From assembly GCF_003610295.1 (NCBI RefSeq), contig NZ_RAPV01000001.1, positions 6,882,001 through 6,946,000 on the forward strand: 64,000 nt of DNA. Direction: 5' to 3'. The position numbers and the translations under genes are program-made. Of this stretch, positions 46,067 to 54,367 are shown one piece after another. Each line of letters begins with the position of its first letter. Positions within the stretch are counted from its first letter, which is position 1. The notes beneath the pieces were generated by a model. The model was not told the origin of the DNA, searched no databases, and saw nothing but the letters and a program-made list of their open reading frames with translations. Origin of the DNA: Paraburkholderia sp. BL23I1N1 (GTDB taxonomy: Bacteria; Pseudomonadota; Gammaproteobacteria; Burkholderiales; Burkholderiaceae).

Positions 46067-46112
46067 GGCAATCGTCCCTCCAGACTGTTGCGAATTCAAT
46101 CACATGCATGGG

Positions 46113-46340
46113 TCAGTGTTGCGAGACGGCAGAGGGATCCCGCACGTCGATGTGCGCGGCCACCGGCGCCTCTTTCGCGGCGGTGTTTGCAGTAACCGGT
46201 TCGATTTCCTGCATGCCTTCCTTGAAACCCTTGATCGCTCCGCCAAGGTCCGAGCCGAGATTGCGGATCTTCTTCGTGCCGAAAACCAGCGCAATGGTTG
46301 CCAGGACGATCAGCCAGTGCGCAATGCTAAGGCTACCCAT
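46113..46340 (-). CDS. tatA: Sec-independent translocase protein TatA
   Basis: A 75-residue TatA. It has a single membrane helix ([18 protein letters not shown]), the FG-type hinge, the amphipathic helix [16 protein letters not shown] and a short acidic tail. AAGGAG lies seven bases before the ATG at 46340; a TTG two codons earlier is less likely. Together with tatB it faces the stump of a Tat-dependent oxalate-decarboxylase-like gene at 46666, so the pair may once have been dedicated to that cargo. Confidence 0.9.
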   Translation of the reverse strand: MGSLSIAHWLIVLATIALVFGTKKIRNLGSDLGGAIKGFKEGMQEIEPVTANTAAKEAPVAAHIDVRDPSAVSQH

Positions 46341-46665
46341 GATCAAACTCCTTTCATATGCAATGAACTCAACAGCAATCTGCCCCAGGTCTTGCGCTCA
46401 TCGTAGTGCCATTTGAATGTAGCGTGCATCAGATGTTCTTATGGCTTCTTCAAAGAAATCCTGATTGTTCATTTGCGCCGCACGTTTCTAATATTTGTCG
46501 CACGGAGCGGATGGCGACGTCCCGATTCTGCGGGGAGCCCTCCAGATTGAGCGAGGACTCACCGCAGCACAAGCCAATGCCGGATCCCGCCCACACCTTT
46601 GTCGTACAGGAGTTCATCCTGACCACCTGGAATTATTCAATAGGAATACTGATTAGATAGCAACC
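46341..46665. other. Divergent region between tatA and the oxalate-decarboxylase stump
   Basis: About 325 bases without a gene. It presumably holds the promoters of both divergent units. I see no clear operator or hairpin. Confidence 0.4.
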
Positions 46666-46934
46666 ATGACTGACCTGAAACGTCGCAGTGTACTAGCCGG
46701 GCGGCCGCAGGTGCTGTGGCACTCGGTGCAACGGCCGCCGCCAAGGCCGCCGAATTCGGCAACCCGGACCGCCCCTTGCAAGGAAGTATCAACTCGACGC
46801 CCGCTGCGATTTCCGAGCCCGTCCCACAGAATCCGCAACTGCGCGATGTTTTGCCGTCGTTCAACAACCCGCCGCCGACGGATGTCGGCGGAATGCCGAT
46901 TCCGTGGGCATCCTTCAATGAGGCGCACAAGCGG
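46666..46934 (+). pseudogene. 5' stump of a Tat-exported oxalate-decarboxylase-like (bicupin) gene
   Basis: An ATG at 46666 opens MTDLKRRSVLAG, a twin-arginine signal. The frame then shifts at GGG (46699-46701), where one more G would restore AAGAVALGATAAAKAAEFGN. The restored sequence continues NPDRPLQGSINSTPAA and MPIPWASFNEAHKR, which matches the N-terminus of secreted oxalate decarboxylases as I remember it. Similarity ends exactly at the left terminal repeat of the IS6 element, which supplies the stop. Both cupin domains are missing. Confidence 0.75.
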
Positions 46935-46999
46935 GTTCTGGTGTAAATAGGCTCGGCGAATCGGTTAAAGTATCCAGCCTAACAATCTGGTGATCGGTG

Positions 47000-47527
47000 A
47001 TGAGCAAGCGCAAAGGCCTGGAGGCGTTGTTTGATGGGCGGCATTTTGATCGGGAGATCATCATTCTCTGCGTGCGCTGGTACCTTCGCTACAAGCTCAG
47101 CCTGCGCGATATCGTCGAGATGATGGCCGAACGCGGTTTGTCGCTGGTGCACACCACGATCATGCGCTGGGTGAAGCGCTTCACGCCGGAGTTCGTCAAG
47201 CGTTGGAATCGTTTTGGCATACCCACAGGGCGGTCATGGCGTGTTGACGAAACCTACCTGAAGGTTCGTGGCAAATGGGTTTATCTGTACCGTGCAGTAG
47301 ATCGAGCCGGCCAGACGGTAGACTTCATGCTCAGAGCGAAGCGCGACGTGGCCGCGGCCAAAGCCTTTTTCAGCAAGGCAATCAAACATCAGGGCCAGCC
47401 GCCGGAGACGATCACGCTCGATGGGTATGCCGCCTCGCACCGCGCCGTGCGCGAGATGAAGGCCGATGGCCTGCTGCCTGAGGACACGAATATCCGGTCC
47501 TCGAAGTACGTGAACAATCTGATCGAG
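47000..47527 (+). CDS. IS6-family transposase, 5' exon (interrupted by a group II intron)
   Basis: 176 codons, beginning [20 protein letters not shown], encode the N-terminal helix-turn-helix and most of the catalytic core. Asp residues are in [15 protein letters not shown] and [12 protein letters not shown]. The exon ends with NNLIE; the Glu is the third acid of the DDE triad in the family motif NNLIEQDH. Read without splicing, the frame runs 37 codons into the intron and stops at 47638, giving an inactive protein. A GTG at 46997 precedes the ATG. Confidence 0.85.
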
Positions 47528-48120
47528 GTGCGACACGAGGTCGCTTACAGAAGTTGTTCTCACTTCTCGCGGTATAGAAGGAGTGAACCACCGGTGTCAC
47601 CTGGTGAATCTAGGAGCCTGAATCAAGAGCGGCTCTGACAACGTAACGAAGCGCCGCAAGGCGCGGGGTATTAATCGCGAGAGGCGTACCCTTCTGGCAG
47701 CCATACGCCGGATGAGTGCCAGATAGTCGGTATGGTGAAACCATTTGAATCTGCAATAGGGTCGTTAGATTGAACGAGCGGAAATGGCTATTGCGCTCGA
47801 ACCAAAACGGTACCGGAGGTGGGAACAGCGTTTTTCGATTACGCTTTCGTGACCCATATACCTCCCGGCCCAGAGCAGGCACCTAACCCGACGTACTTCG
47901 ATAAGCGAAACGTGGAAACCCCGTATCACTCCCTTCGGGGACAGCAGACTGCGAGGTCTGCCCATGGCGGTGCGGGCACAGGAACGGGGAAAAAGCGAAT
48001 GCCCGGCTGTAATGGACGGGATACGGGTTGCAACATCACCCGACGCGAAAGCGGGCAGACTTCCTCATGGTCTCTCCTCACCAGAGAGTTTGCAGAACCA
48101 TCTATACGGGAGGAAAGCAA

Positions 48121-49767
48121 ATGAGTGCAGCAACACGGGCGCGTGCACCTTCCGGCGTGACGTGGGACGGCATCAATTGGGCCAATGTTCAACGCCAGGT
48201 AAGAAGGCTGCAGACGCGTATGGTGAAGGCCGTACAGGCTGGCCGGCATAACAGGGTGAAAGCCCTGCAATGGCTGCTGACCCACTCGTTCAGCGGCCGT
48301 GCATTGGCCGTGAAGCGGGTGACTGAAAACAAAGGCAGGAACACCCCCGGTGTGGACAAGGTAACGTGGAAAACACCGGCGGCAAAGATCAACGCGGTTG
48401 CGTCGTTGAAGAGGCGGGGTTATTCGCCCCTTCCACTTCGGAGGGTTTTTATTCTGAAGAAAAACGGCAAGACGAGGCCGCTCGGCATACCCGTGATGGA
48501 ATGCCGCGCCATGCAGGCGCTGCACCTGCTGGCGCTGGAACCTGTTGCGGAAACCACCGCCGATCTGAATTCTTATGGGTTCAGGCCGGAACGTTCTACT
48601 GCTGACGCTGGAGGACAATGCTTCATTTCTCTGGCAAAAAAGGCGAGCGCGGAATGGGTGCTGGAGGCCGACATCCAGGGCTGTTTCGACAAAATCTCCC
48701 ACGACTGGATGATCGCCAATATCCCCACGGACAAGGTGATTCTAAAGAAGTGGCTCAAAGCGGGATACGTGTATCTAAACGAACTCTTCCCCACTGACGC
48801 CGGCACCCCGCAAGGGGGAATCATTTCACCGGTGGCAGCCCACATGACGCTCGATGGCCTCGAAGCAATGCTAGCGGAAAAATTCCCGCGAGCGAGGCAG
48901 AGGAGTCTGAAAATGAACATGGTGCGTTACGCGGACGACTTCATCATTACCGGCCACTCGAAAGAGTGGCTGGAACATGAGGTCAGGCCGGCAGTCGCTG
49001 AATTTCTGGCGGAACGCGGGCTGGTCTTATCGCCAGAAAAGACCAGGATAACGCACATCAAGGATGGGTTTGATTTCCTCGGATGGAACATTCGCAAGTA
49101 CAACGGCAAGCTACTGATGAAACCGTCGAAAGCGAACGTCAAGGCGCATCTTGGCAAAGTCCGTGAAATCATCAAGGCCAACAAGACGGCTAAACAGGCG
49201 AGCCTGATAAGGCTGCTCAATCCTGTTTTACGAGGATGGGCGAATTACCATAGCCATGTAGTCGCCAAGAAAGCCTTCGATCGGGTTGATCACGAGGTCT
49301 GGTCAATGCTATGGCGATGGGCGGTAAGAAGGCACCCTAAAAAAGGAGCCCGATGGGTGAAGCTCAAATACTTCAAGACCAAAGGTTTCCGGGACTGGGT
49401 ATTTGCCGCCACAGAAAAAAAAGAGGATGGTACGACAAGAGAGGTCACCTTGCTGAAGGAATCGGACACGCCAATAAAACGGCATATCAAGATCCGAGCG
49501 GGCGCCAATCCGCACGATCCGCAATGGGCACCATACTTCGAATCCCGATGGGGCCAGAAGATGCTGAACTCGGCGCGCGGTCGCCGTAAGCTGTACCGCG
49601 TCTGGGTAAGGCAAGATGGCATGTGTTCCAACTGTCAGCAGCCCATCACAATGAACACCCGCTGGGGTGTTACGCATATTGTGAAGCAAACTGACGGCGG
49701 GTCGGATGCAGCAAGCAACCTTCAAGTGCACCATCTCAATTGCCGTAGAAATCCGCAATACGCCTGA
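48121..49767 (+). CDS. ltrA: Group II intron reverse transcriptase/maturase with HNH endonuclease
   Basis: A 548-residue intron-encoded protein. The reverse transcriptase domain includes NKGRNTPGVDKVTW, YGFRPERSTADA, TPQGGIISP and the active-site YADD at residues 270-273. A maturase (X) domain follows around NPVLRGWANYHSHVVAKKAF. The C-terminus is an HNH endonuclease (MCSNCQQPITMNTRWGVTH, then LQVHHLNCRRN). All domains look intact, so the intron may still be mobile. The ATG at 48121 has GGAGGAAAG upstream. The symbol follows the family type member. Confidence 0.93.
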   Translation: MSAATRARAPSGVTWDGINWANVQRQVRRLQTRMVKAVQAGRHNRVKALQWLLTHSFSGRALAVKRVTENKGRNTPGVDKVTWKTPAAKINAVASLKRRGYSPLPLRRVFILKKNGKTRPLGIPVMECRAMQALHLLALEPVAETTADLNSYGFRPERSTADAGGQCFISLAKKASAEWVLEADIQGCFDKISHDWMIANIPTDKVILKKWLKAGYVYLNELFPTDAGTPQGGIISPVAAHMTLDGLEAMLAEKFPRARQRSLKMNMVRYADDFIITGHSKEWLEHEVRPAVAEFLAERGLVLSPEKTRITHIKDGFDFLGWNIRKYNGKLLMKPSKANVKAHLGKVREIIKANKTAKQASLIRLLNPVLRGWANYHSHVVAKKAFDRVDHEVWSMLWRWAVRRHPKKGARWVKLKYFKTKGFRDWVFAATEKKEDGTTREVTLLKESDTPIKRHIKIRAGANPHDPQWAPYFESRWGQKMLNSARGRRKLYRVWVRQDGMCSNCQQPITMNTRWGVTHIVKQTDGGSDAASNLQVHHLNCRRNPQYA

Positions 49768-49814
49768 GTAGAAGTTGTGCCACCGGGTGTCGACAGATGC
49801 CTTTGTAGAGGCTT

Positions 49815-49889
49815 GAGCCGTATGCTCCTAAAGGCGCACGTACGGTTCTTAGGGGGCCGTGCCGCAGCAATGCGGTACGGCTACCCGAC
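49815..49889 (+). ncRNA. Group II intron domains V and VI
   Basis: GAGCCGTATG (from 49815) pairs with CACGTACGGTTC (to 49848) to form the conserved domain V hairpin. Domain VI is CCGTGCCGC, a short loop and GCGGTACGG with an unpaired A at 49877, eight to twelve bases before the 3' end at 49889, as expected for the branch-point adenosine. Confidence 0.8.
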
Positions 49890-50081
49890 CAGGACCATCG
49901 AAACATCAAGTCCAGAACGAACGTGATGCTCGGTTTCAAACGATTCAGGAATGCCGTGACCACGATTTCAGGCATCGAATTGATGCATCGCATTCGCAAG
50001 GGTCAGTTCAACTTCTCCATGCTCGGGCTTGAAGATACAGCTGCGCTCGCTGTCTGGAATGCTGTCCTGTTCAATCGATAA
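49890..50081 (+). CDS. IS6-family transposase, 3' exon
   Basis: 63 codons continue the transposase in frame after splicing: QDHRNIKSRTNVMLGFKRFR, then TTISGIELMHRIRKGQF and the C-terminus VWNAVLFNR with a TAA at 50079-50081. Joined to the 5' exon the protein is 239 residues, the normal IS6 length. There is no start codon of its own, so it depends on splicing. Confidence 0.85.
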   Translation, partial: QDHRNIKSRTNVMLGFKRFRNAVTTISGIELMHRIRKGQFNFSMLGLEDTAALAVWNAVLFNR

Positions 50082-50136
50082 GGTATCCATATCTATTGGA
50101 AAAATCTCGGCCTGACCAGCCATTTGCACCAGAGCC

Positions 50137-50388
50137 GGAAGAAGCAATACCGCGCTTGGCGCATTCTACCGACGCCTTGCCGGCCGGATCGGGAATGCCA
50201 AGGCCGTGACCGCGACGGCGCGCAAGATCGCTGTCCTGTTTTATAACGCGATGCGCTACGGTATGGACTACCGCGACCCGGGCGCTGATCATTACGAACA
50301 GCAGTACAGGGACCGTGTTATCAAGCAGCTTCATCGCCGCGCGGCGCAATTTGGATATTCACTGCAACCTCAGGGCTCGCCAACGTGA
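50137..50388 (+). pseudogene. IS110-family transposase, 3' remnant
   Basis: About 83 codons in one frame, GRSNTALGAFYRRLAGRIGN and then KAVTATARKIAVLFYNAMRY, match the C-terminal part of IS110/IS1111-type transposases (Transposase_20 domain). The sequence begins exactly at the outer edge of the IS6 right terminal repeat and has no upstream part, so the IS6 event removed the rest. It ends at a TGA at 50386-50388. Confidence 0.7.
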
Positions 50389-50542
50389 AGTTGGGTTTCT
50401 TAGGAAGTCTACATAAACCGCTCTGCTCTCTACGCCCTCTCTCAACAATTTTGACGTTATCCTTATAATGTTGAAATGATGCGGCACAGATGCGACAACC
50501 ATTGCTTGACACCCCGAAACTGGACCCGCCGCGCTCTCGACC

Positions 50543-50805
50543 ATGAAAACGACCCTGATCGTACCGCGTCCGCTTGATGCGGTCGAATTGCCGGCCGAAC
50601 TCGATGGACGACACGGCACCAACCGCGCGAACGGCCGCTGCAGATCATAGCAGTCGACGATCTCAATGTAATACGCGTATGGCTCGCACGCGTGGTCGAC
50701 ACAAAAACCACCTTCGAGAACTACCGCAAGGAAGCCGGGCGGCTGTTGCCGTGGGCGATCGTCCAGCTGGGCAAACCGCTATCGTCGCTTACGCACGAGG
50801 ATCTG
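50543..50805 (+). pseudogene. Tyrosine recombinase (integrase) N-terminal remnant
   Basis: ATG at 50543 opens MKTTLIVPRPLDAVELPAEL and DGRHGTNRA, then hits a TAG at 50648-50650. In another frame the sequence continues IAVDDLNVIRVWLA, DTKTTFENYRKEAGRLLPWA and GKPLSSLTHEDLL, an N-terminal SAM-like core-binding domain of site-specific integrases. The catalytic domain is missing; the sequence breaks off where the 22-bp inverted repeat begins. A frameshift near 50640 and the truncation make it non-functional. Confidence 0.65.
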
Positions 50806-50914
50806 CTTCAACTAATGGAATGGACGCTCTCTCCGATCAGGTGGTGTTACGACACCGACCACTTTGGCACATTGATGCCGTTTCGGGTGGGGGCGTCCAT
50901 TCCATTAGTTGAAG
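50806..50914. repeat. Perfect 22-bp inverted repeats around a 65-bp core
   Basis: The arms 50806-50827 (starting CTTCAACTAATGGAATGG) and 50893-50914 are perfect complements. The core contains GGTGTTACGACACC and ACCACTTTGGCACATTGATG, a style seen at ends of some IS elements (IS21-like in my judgement). It interrupts the integrase remnant. It may be a MITE-like unit, a solo pair of IS ends or an inversion footprint. Confidence 0.6.
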
Positions 50915-50976
50915 GCGTCACCACTTCGACGCCGTGCTTCGGGAATGACGTCTATCGCCTGAGCTACCGGCTACCG

Positions 50977-52293
50977 TCAAACCACTTTCGCCGAACGTTC
51001 CACCGCGCCACCGCGACGATACAGCACAAGCGTCGCAACCAGCCCGCACAACGCGGCGAAGCTCATCCAGTAGCCCGGTGCAGCCTTGTCATGCGTGACC
51101 TCAATCAGAAATGTCGACACCGCGGGTGTAAATCCGCCGAAGAGCGCCGTCGCGAGACTGTATGCCAGCGAAAACCCTGCCACGCGGACACTTACCGGCA
51201 TCACTTCGGTCAGCGCGACGACCATTGCCCCATTGTAGATGCCGAAGAAGAATGAGAGCCACTGCAGGACGAGCAGCATCCGGAGGAAGCTCGGCGCTGC
51301 CGCCAGCCACGAAAGCGCCGGATAGGTTGTGAAAATGGCAAGCACCGTGATACCGATCAGAAGCGGCCGGCGTCCAATACGATCCGACAGCGCACCGCCA
51401 ATCGGCAGCCAGATGAAATTGGAAACGCCAACGCACAGCGTAACGACGAGACTGTCGGCGGTGCTAAGTTTCAGGACGGCCCGGCCGAACGTCGGCGTAT
51501 AGACGGTAATCAGATAGAACGTGGTGGTCGTCATCGCAACCAGCAGCATGCCGGCGAACACGATTTGCCAGTTCGCCATCATCGTCGCGAGGATTTCCTT
51601 TGTCTTCGGACGGTGCTGCCTCGCTTTGAACTCCTCGGTTTCCTGTAGCGAACGGCGCAACACGAACAGGAACGGTACGATCGCGCAGCCGACAAAGAAC
51701 GGGATGCGCCAGCCCCACGCACCGATACTCGCCGCGGACATCCAGCTGTTGAGTCCATAGCCTAGCCCCGCTGCAACCACAATCGCGACCTGCTGGCTTG
51801 CCGACTGCCAGCTCGTATAAAAGCCCTTGTGACCTGGCGTCGCCATTTCAGCCAGATAGACCGACACGCCGCCCAGTTCGGCGCCAGCCGAGAAGCCCTG
51901 TAGCAGCCGGCCGATCAGCACCAGTGCCGGCGCCAGCATGCCGATCGTTGCGTAGCCGGGGACCGCGGCGATGAGTATCGTGCCACTCGCCATGAGCGAC
52001 AGCGTCACGATCAGGCCCTTGCGACGGCCGACTTCGTCGATGTAGGCGCCAAGCACGATGGCGCCTAACGGCCGCATCAGGAAGCCTGCGCCAAACACGG
52101 CGAACGTCAACATCAGCGAGGCAAACTCGCTGCTCGACGGAAAAAACACCCTCGAAATGTAGGTGGCGTAAAAGCCAAACAGAAAGAAGTCGAACTGTTC
52201 GAGGAAGTTACCGCTGGTGACGCGCAAAACGGCGCCGACCTTGGAGCGGGACGGTTTGGGTGCATCTGCCACCATGCTGGCTGAAGGGTTCAT
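50977..52293 (-). CDS. Citrate/proton symporter (MFS, MHS family), CitA-like
   Basis: A 438-residue transporter with 12 predicted helices. The stretches [40 protein letters not shown] and [20 protein letters not shown] agree closely with CitA-type citrate and TcuC-type tricarballylate symporters as I remember them. The ATG at 52293 has AAGGAG upstream; the open frame reaches 52425. It is divergent from an ATP-citrate-lyase-like pair, which supports citrate as substrate. Confidence 0.87.
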   Translation of the reverse strand: MNPSASMVADAPKPSRSKVGAVLRVTSGNFLEQFDFFLFGFYATYISRVFFPSSSEFASLMLTFAVFGAGFLMRPLGAIVLGAYIDEVGRRKGLIVTLSLMASGTILIAAVPGYATIGMLAPALVLIGRLLQGFSAGAELGGVSVYLAEMATPGHKGFYTSWQSASQQVAIVVAAGLGYGLNSWMSAASIGAWGWRIPFFVGCAIVPFLFVLRRSLQETEEFKARQHRPKTKEILATMMANWQIVFAGMLLVAMTTTTFYLITVYTPTFGRAVLKLSTADSLVVTLCVGVSNFIWLPIGGALSDRIGRRPLLIGITVLAIFTTYPALSWLAAAPSFLRMLLVLQWLSFFFGIYNGAMVVALTEVMPVSVRVAGFSLAYSLATALFGGFTPAVSTFLIEVTHDKAAPGYWMSFAALCGLVATLVLYRRGGAVERSAKVV

Positions 52294-53053
52294 GATTACT
52301 GTCTCCTTGCGTTTGTCTGTCTGGCTTGTGAGCCGGCAGGTCCGGAGCATTTGCCTTGCTGACCCAACGGCACCGCACTTTGAAAACGAACCGCTAACAG
52401 CGTCAATCCGATCCCACCTGTGCACCGCGCTTCTGTCGCTTTTCGATTGCCGATTTCAGTAACGCCGCGCCGCGGTAGATGCCATTGCGTCTGCGGGGCG
52501 CACCATGAACGGTGACCATGCATATTCAGCATACTTCTCAGCACGAACTTTCGCCATTGGCCCCGCAATCTTCCGCCAGACTCGTGCAGAGGCGCGTACT
52601 GGCAAGGCGCTATAGGGGCCGTTTGACGACTGTGCGGTAGGGGTAGACACGCTATCCGCGCTGCGCACGCAGTGCTAGGCTCTGAATGCTACGCGCAGTT
52701 GCTATTAAGCGCGGACTTCTGCCAAGCTGCGGACAACCCGTTCAGCCGTCACGGCATGCATGAGGCGTGTCTTTGACAATCCAGAAAGTCGATAGCGAAC
52801 TGTATAAGCAGAATTATCGGTCGATCGCCAACCGCGTCTCCGACGAGTACCTTCGTATGGGGATAGTAAGGTTTGCCTTCTTCGGTCTCACAGTTGCGTA
52901 GATCGGCAAGCGCGTCCTGACGGCGGCCAATCGCGTGACGCTGATGCCGTTCGCCCGAGGGCGATCCGGATCGGCGGGGCGATTACCGTGACGACCGTGC
53001 TGATTGTCCTGTCGCGCGTTGTCCAGCCAGTACCTCTCCACCGCGAGGTCACC
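52294..53053. other. Divergent region between the citrate symporter and the citrate-lyase-like genes
   Basis: 760 bases with no supported gene. A 70-codon minus-strand frame at 52456-52668 (with AEKYAEYAWSPFMVRPADAM) is open but unrecognised. The region must hold both divergent promoters. No regulator gene is linked, which is unusual for such a cluster. Confidence 0.5.
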
Positions 53054-54340
53054 ATGCAAGTCACCGGTATGCTGTACGGAGCCAAAATGCTCCAGTTCGT
53101 CGACTTCCCGACCACTGAAGTGCTCGGCCCCGACGCCAGCGAAGAAGATATCCGCGCCATGATCGATAAGCATGGTCTGGTGTTCATCAAGCCGGTGTTC
53201 AAGGGCGGCGTCGGCAAGAAGGGCAAGTCCGGGCTGATCGGCAAGGCCGCTGACCTGAAGACCGCGCTGAAGGAAAAGGAGCGTCTGTACTTCGTCGAGC
53301 ACCGCATCGGCAACACGGTGGCCAAGGCCAACGGCGTGACCTTCGAGGCTGGCGTGCCGGCCGAGCACGAGGTCTACTTTTCGATCACCGACTCGACGCA
53401 TTTCCGTGCGCCGACGATGACGCTAACCCACCACGGCGGCGTCGACATCGAGGAGCTCGAACGGAGCCAGGTGGCGCAGGTGCCATTCGATCCGCTCACG
53501 GGGCTGAAAGCCTTCGTCGTGGCCAATGCGCTGTCCGCGCTCGGGGCCCCCAAGCAGATCATTTCGCCGCTGGTGCAGCACCTGCCCAAGCTGTGGGAGC
53601 TGTACCACGACTACGGCATGACGACGCTGGAGTTGAATCCGATCCGCATGCGGGAGGATAAGAAGGGCCGCATGACACCCGTGGCCTGCGACTTCAAATG
53701 CGGCTTCGATCGCGACGATCCGCGCTGGCGGCGTCTGAACCTGCCGGCGAGCCTGTTCGCGGTCGACTACTCCGACTTCGAGCAGGAAATCAATCAGCTT
53801 CGCACCTACCAGGGCCAGAGCGACGTCTACGTGATCAACGCCGCGGGGACCATCCTCGCGCCAACCTTCGGCGGCGGCGCCAATTCGCTCGTCACGCAGA
53901 TGCTGGGCGACGACGCCATCATCTCCTCGGACTTTGGCGGCAACCCGCCTTACGAGAAGATGAAAGAGGTCGCACGCATCTGCTTCAAACACTGGATCAA
54001 ACAGACCAATGTGCTGTTCATCATTGGTGGCAAGTCGAACAACACCGACATCTTCGAGACCTTCCGCGCGATGGCCGATGCGCTGCGCGAGCACTTCAGC
54101 CGGCATGGCGCGACGCCGCTTTACGTCGTGATCGGCCGTGGCGGCCCGAACCTGGTGCGCGGCATGGGCGCGATGCGCGACACCCTCGATGCGCTCGGCC
54201 TGCCGTACCGGTTTTTCGGCTTCGACTCCGATATGAGCGAAGTCGTGCTGCACGCGCAGAAAGTCGATGCGTGGATGAAAGCCAGTGGCCGCGAACAGGT
54301 CGCCGCCCGGCTCGGCATCGCGGCGAACCAGGCCGCCTGA
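53054..54340 (+). CDS. ATP-citrate lyase-like subunit (ATP-grasp plus citrate-binding domain)
   Basis: A 428-residue protein. The first ~240 residues are an ATP-grasp domain like succinyl-CoA synthetase beta (VFIKPVFKGGVGKKGKSGLI, THHGGVDIEELE, TLELNPIRM). The rest matches the citrate-binding domain of ATP-citrate lyase (FGGGANSLVTQML, LFIIGGKSNNTDIFETFRAM, VVIGRGGPNLVRGMGAM). GAGG precedes the ATG at 53054. It would bind ATP and citrate and form citryl phosphate and citryl-CoA with the partner subunit encoded 27 bases downstream. Related tricarboxylates as substrate cannot be excluded. Confidence 0.75.
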   Translation: MQVTGMLYGAKMLQFVDFPTTEVLGPDASEEDIRAMIDKHGLVFIKPVFKGGVGKKGKSGLIGKAADLKTALKEKERLYFVEHRIGNTVAKANGVTFEAGVPAEHEVYFSITDSTHFRAPTMTLTHHGGVDIEELERSQVAQVPFDPLTGLKAFVVANALSALGAPKQIISPLVQHLPKLWELYHDYGMTTLELNPIRMREDKKGRMTPVACDFKCGFDRDDPRWRRLNLPASLFAVDYSDFEQEINQLRTYQGQSDVYVINAAGTILAPTFGGGANSLVTQMLGDDAIISSDFGGNPPYEKMKEVARICFKHWIKQTNVLFIIGGKSNNTDIFETFRAMADALREHFSRHGATPLYVVIGRGGPNLVRGMGAMRDTLDALGLPYRFFGFDSDMSEVVLHAQKVDAWMKASGREQVAARLGIAANQAA

Positions 54341-54367
54341 AGCTTGCCCACGCGTAAGGAGCATGTC

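Larger units (their letters stand above)
47528..49889 (+). ncRNA. Group II intron (2362 bases) with encoded reverse transcriptase
   Basis: The 5' end GTGCGACACGAGG fits the group II GUGYG consensus. Domain IV holds the maturase gene (48121-49767). Domain V and a domain VI stem with a bulged A follow, and the intron ends CTACCCGAC at 49889. Boundaries are fixed by the host gene: removing 47528-49889 joins NNLIE to QDHRNIK in frame and recreates a full IS6 transposase. The last exon bases ATCGAG would serve as IBS1; TTCGAT at 47897-47902 is a possible EBS1 allowing one G-U pair. The domain V sequence and protein type suggest a chloroplast-like (CL) class intron, which is inference. Confidence 0.88.
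46934..50136 (+). mobile_element. IS6-family insertion sequence carrying a group II intron
   Basis: The ends are GGTTCTGGTGTAAAT (46934-46948) and, in inverse, GGCTCTGGTGCAAAT (complement of 50122-50136), which agree at 13 of 15 positions and resemble IS6-family termini. Without the intron (47528-49889) the element would be about 840 bases, a normal IS6 size. The flanks, CACAAGCG on the left and GGAAGAAG on the right, are not an 8-base target duplication. This points to a deletion or cointegrate-type rearrangement, in keeping with the loss of the oxalate-decarboxylase body. Confidence 0.75.

Noticed and set aside
52456..52668. 70-codon minus-strand frame in the citrate divergent region
   Set aside because: No ribosome site or family similarity was recognised; noted in the intergenic entry only.
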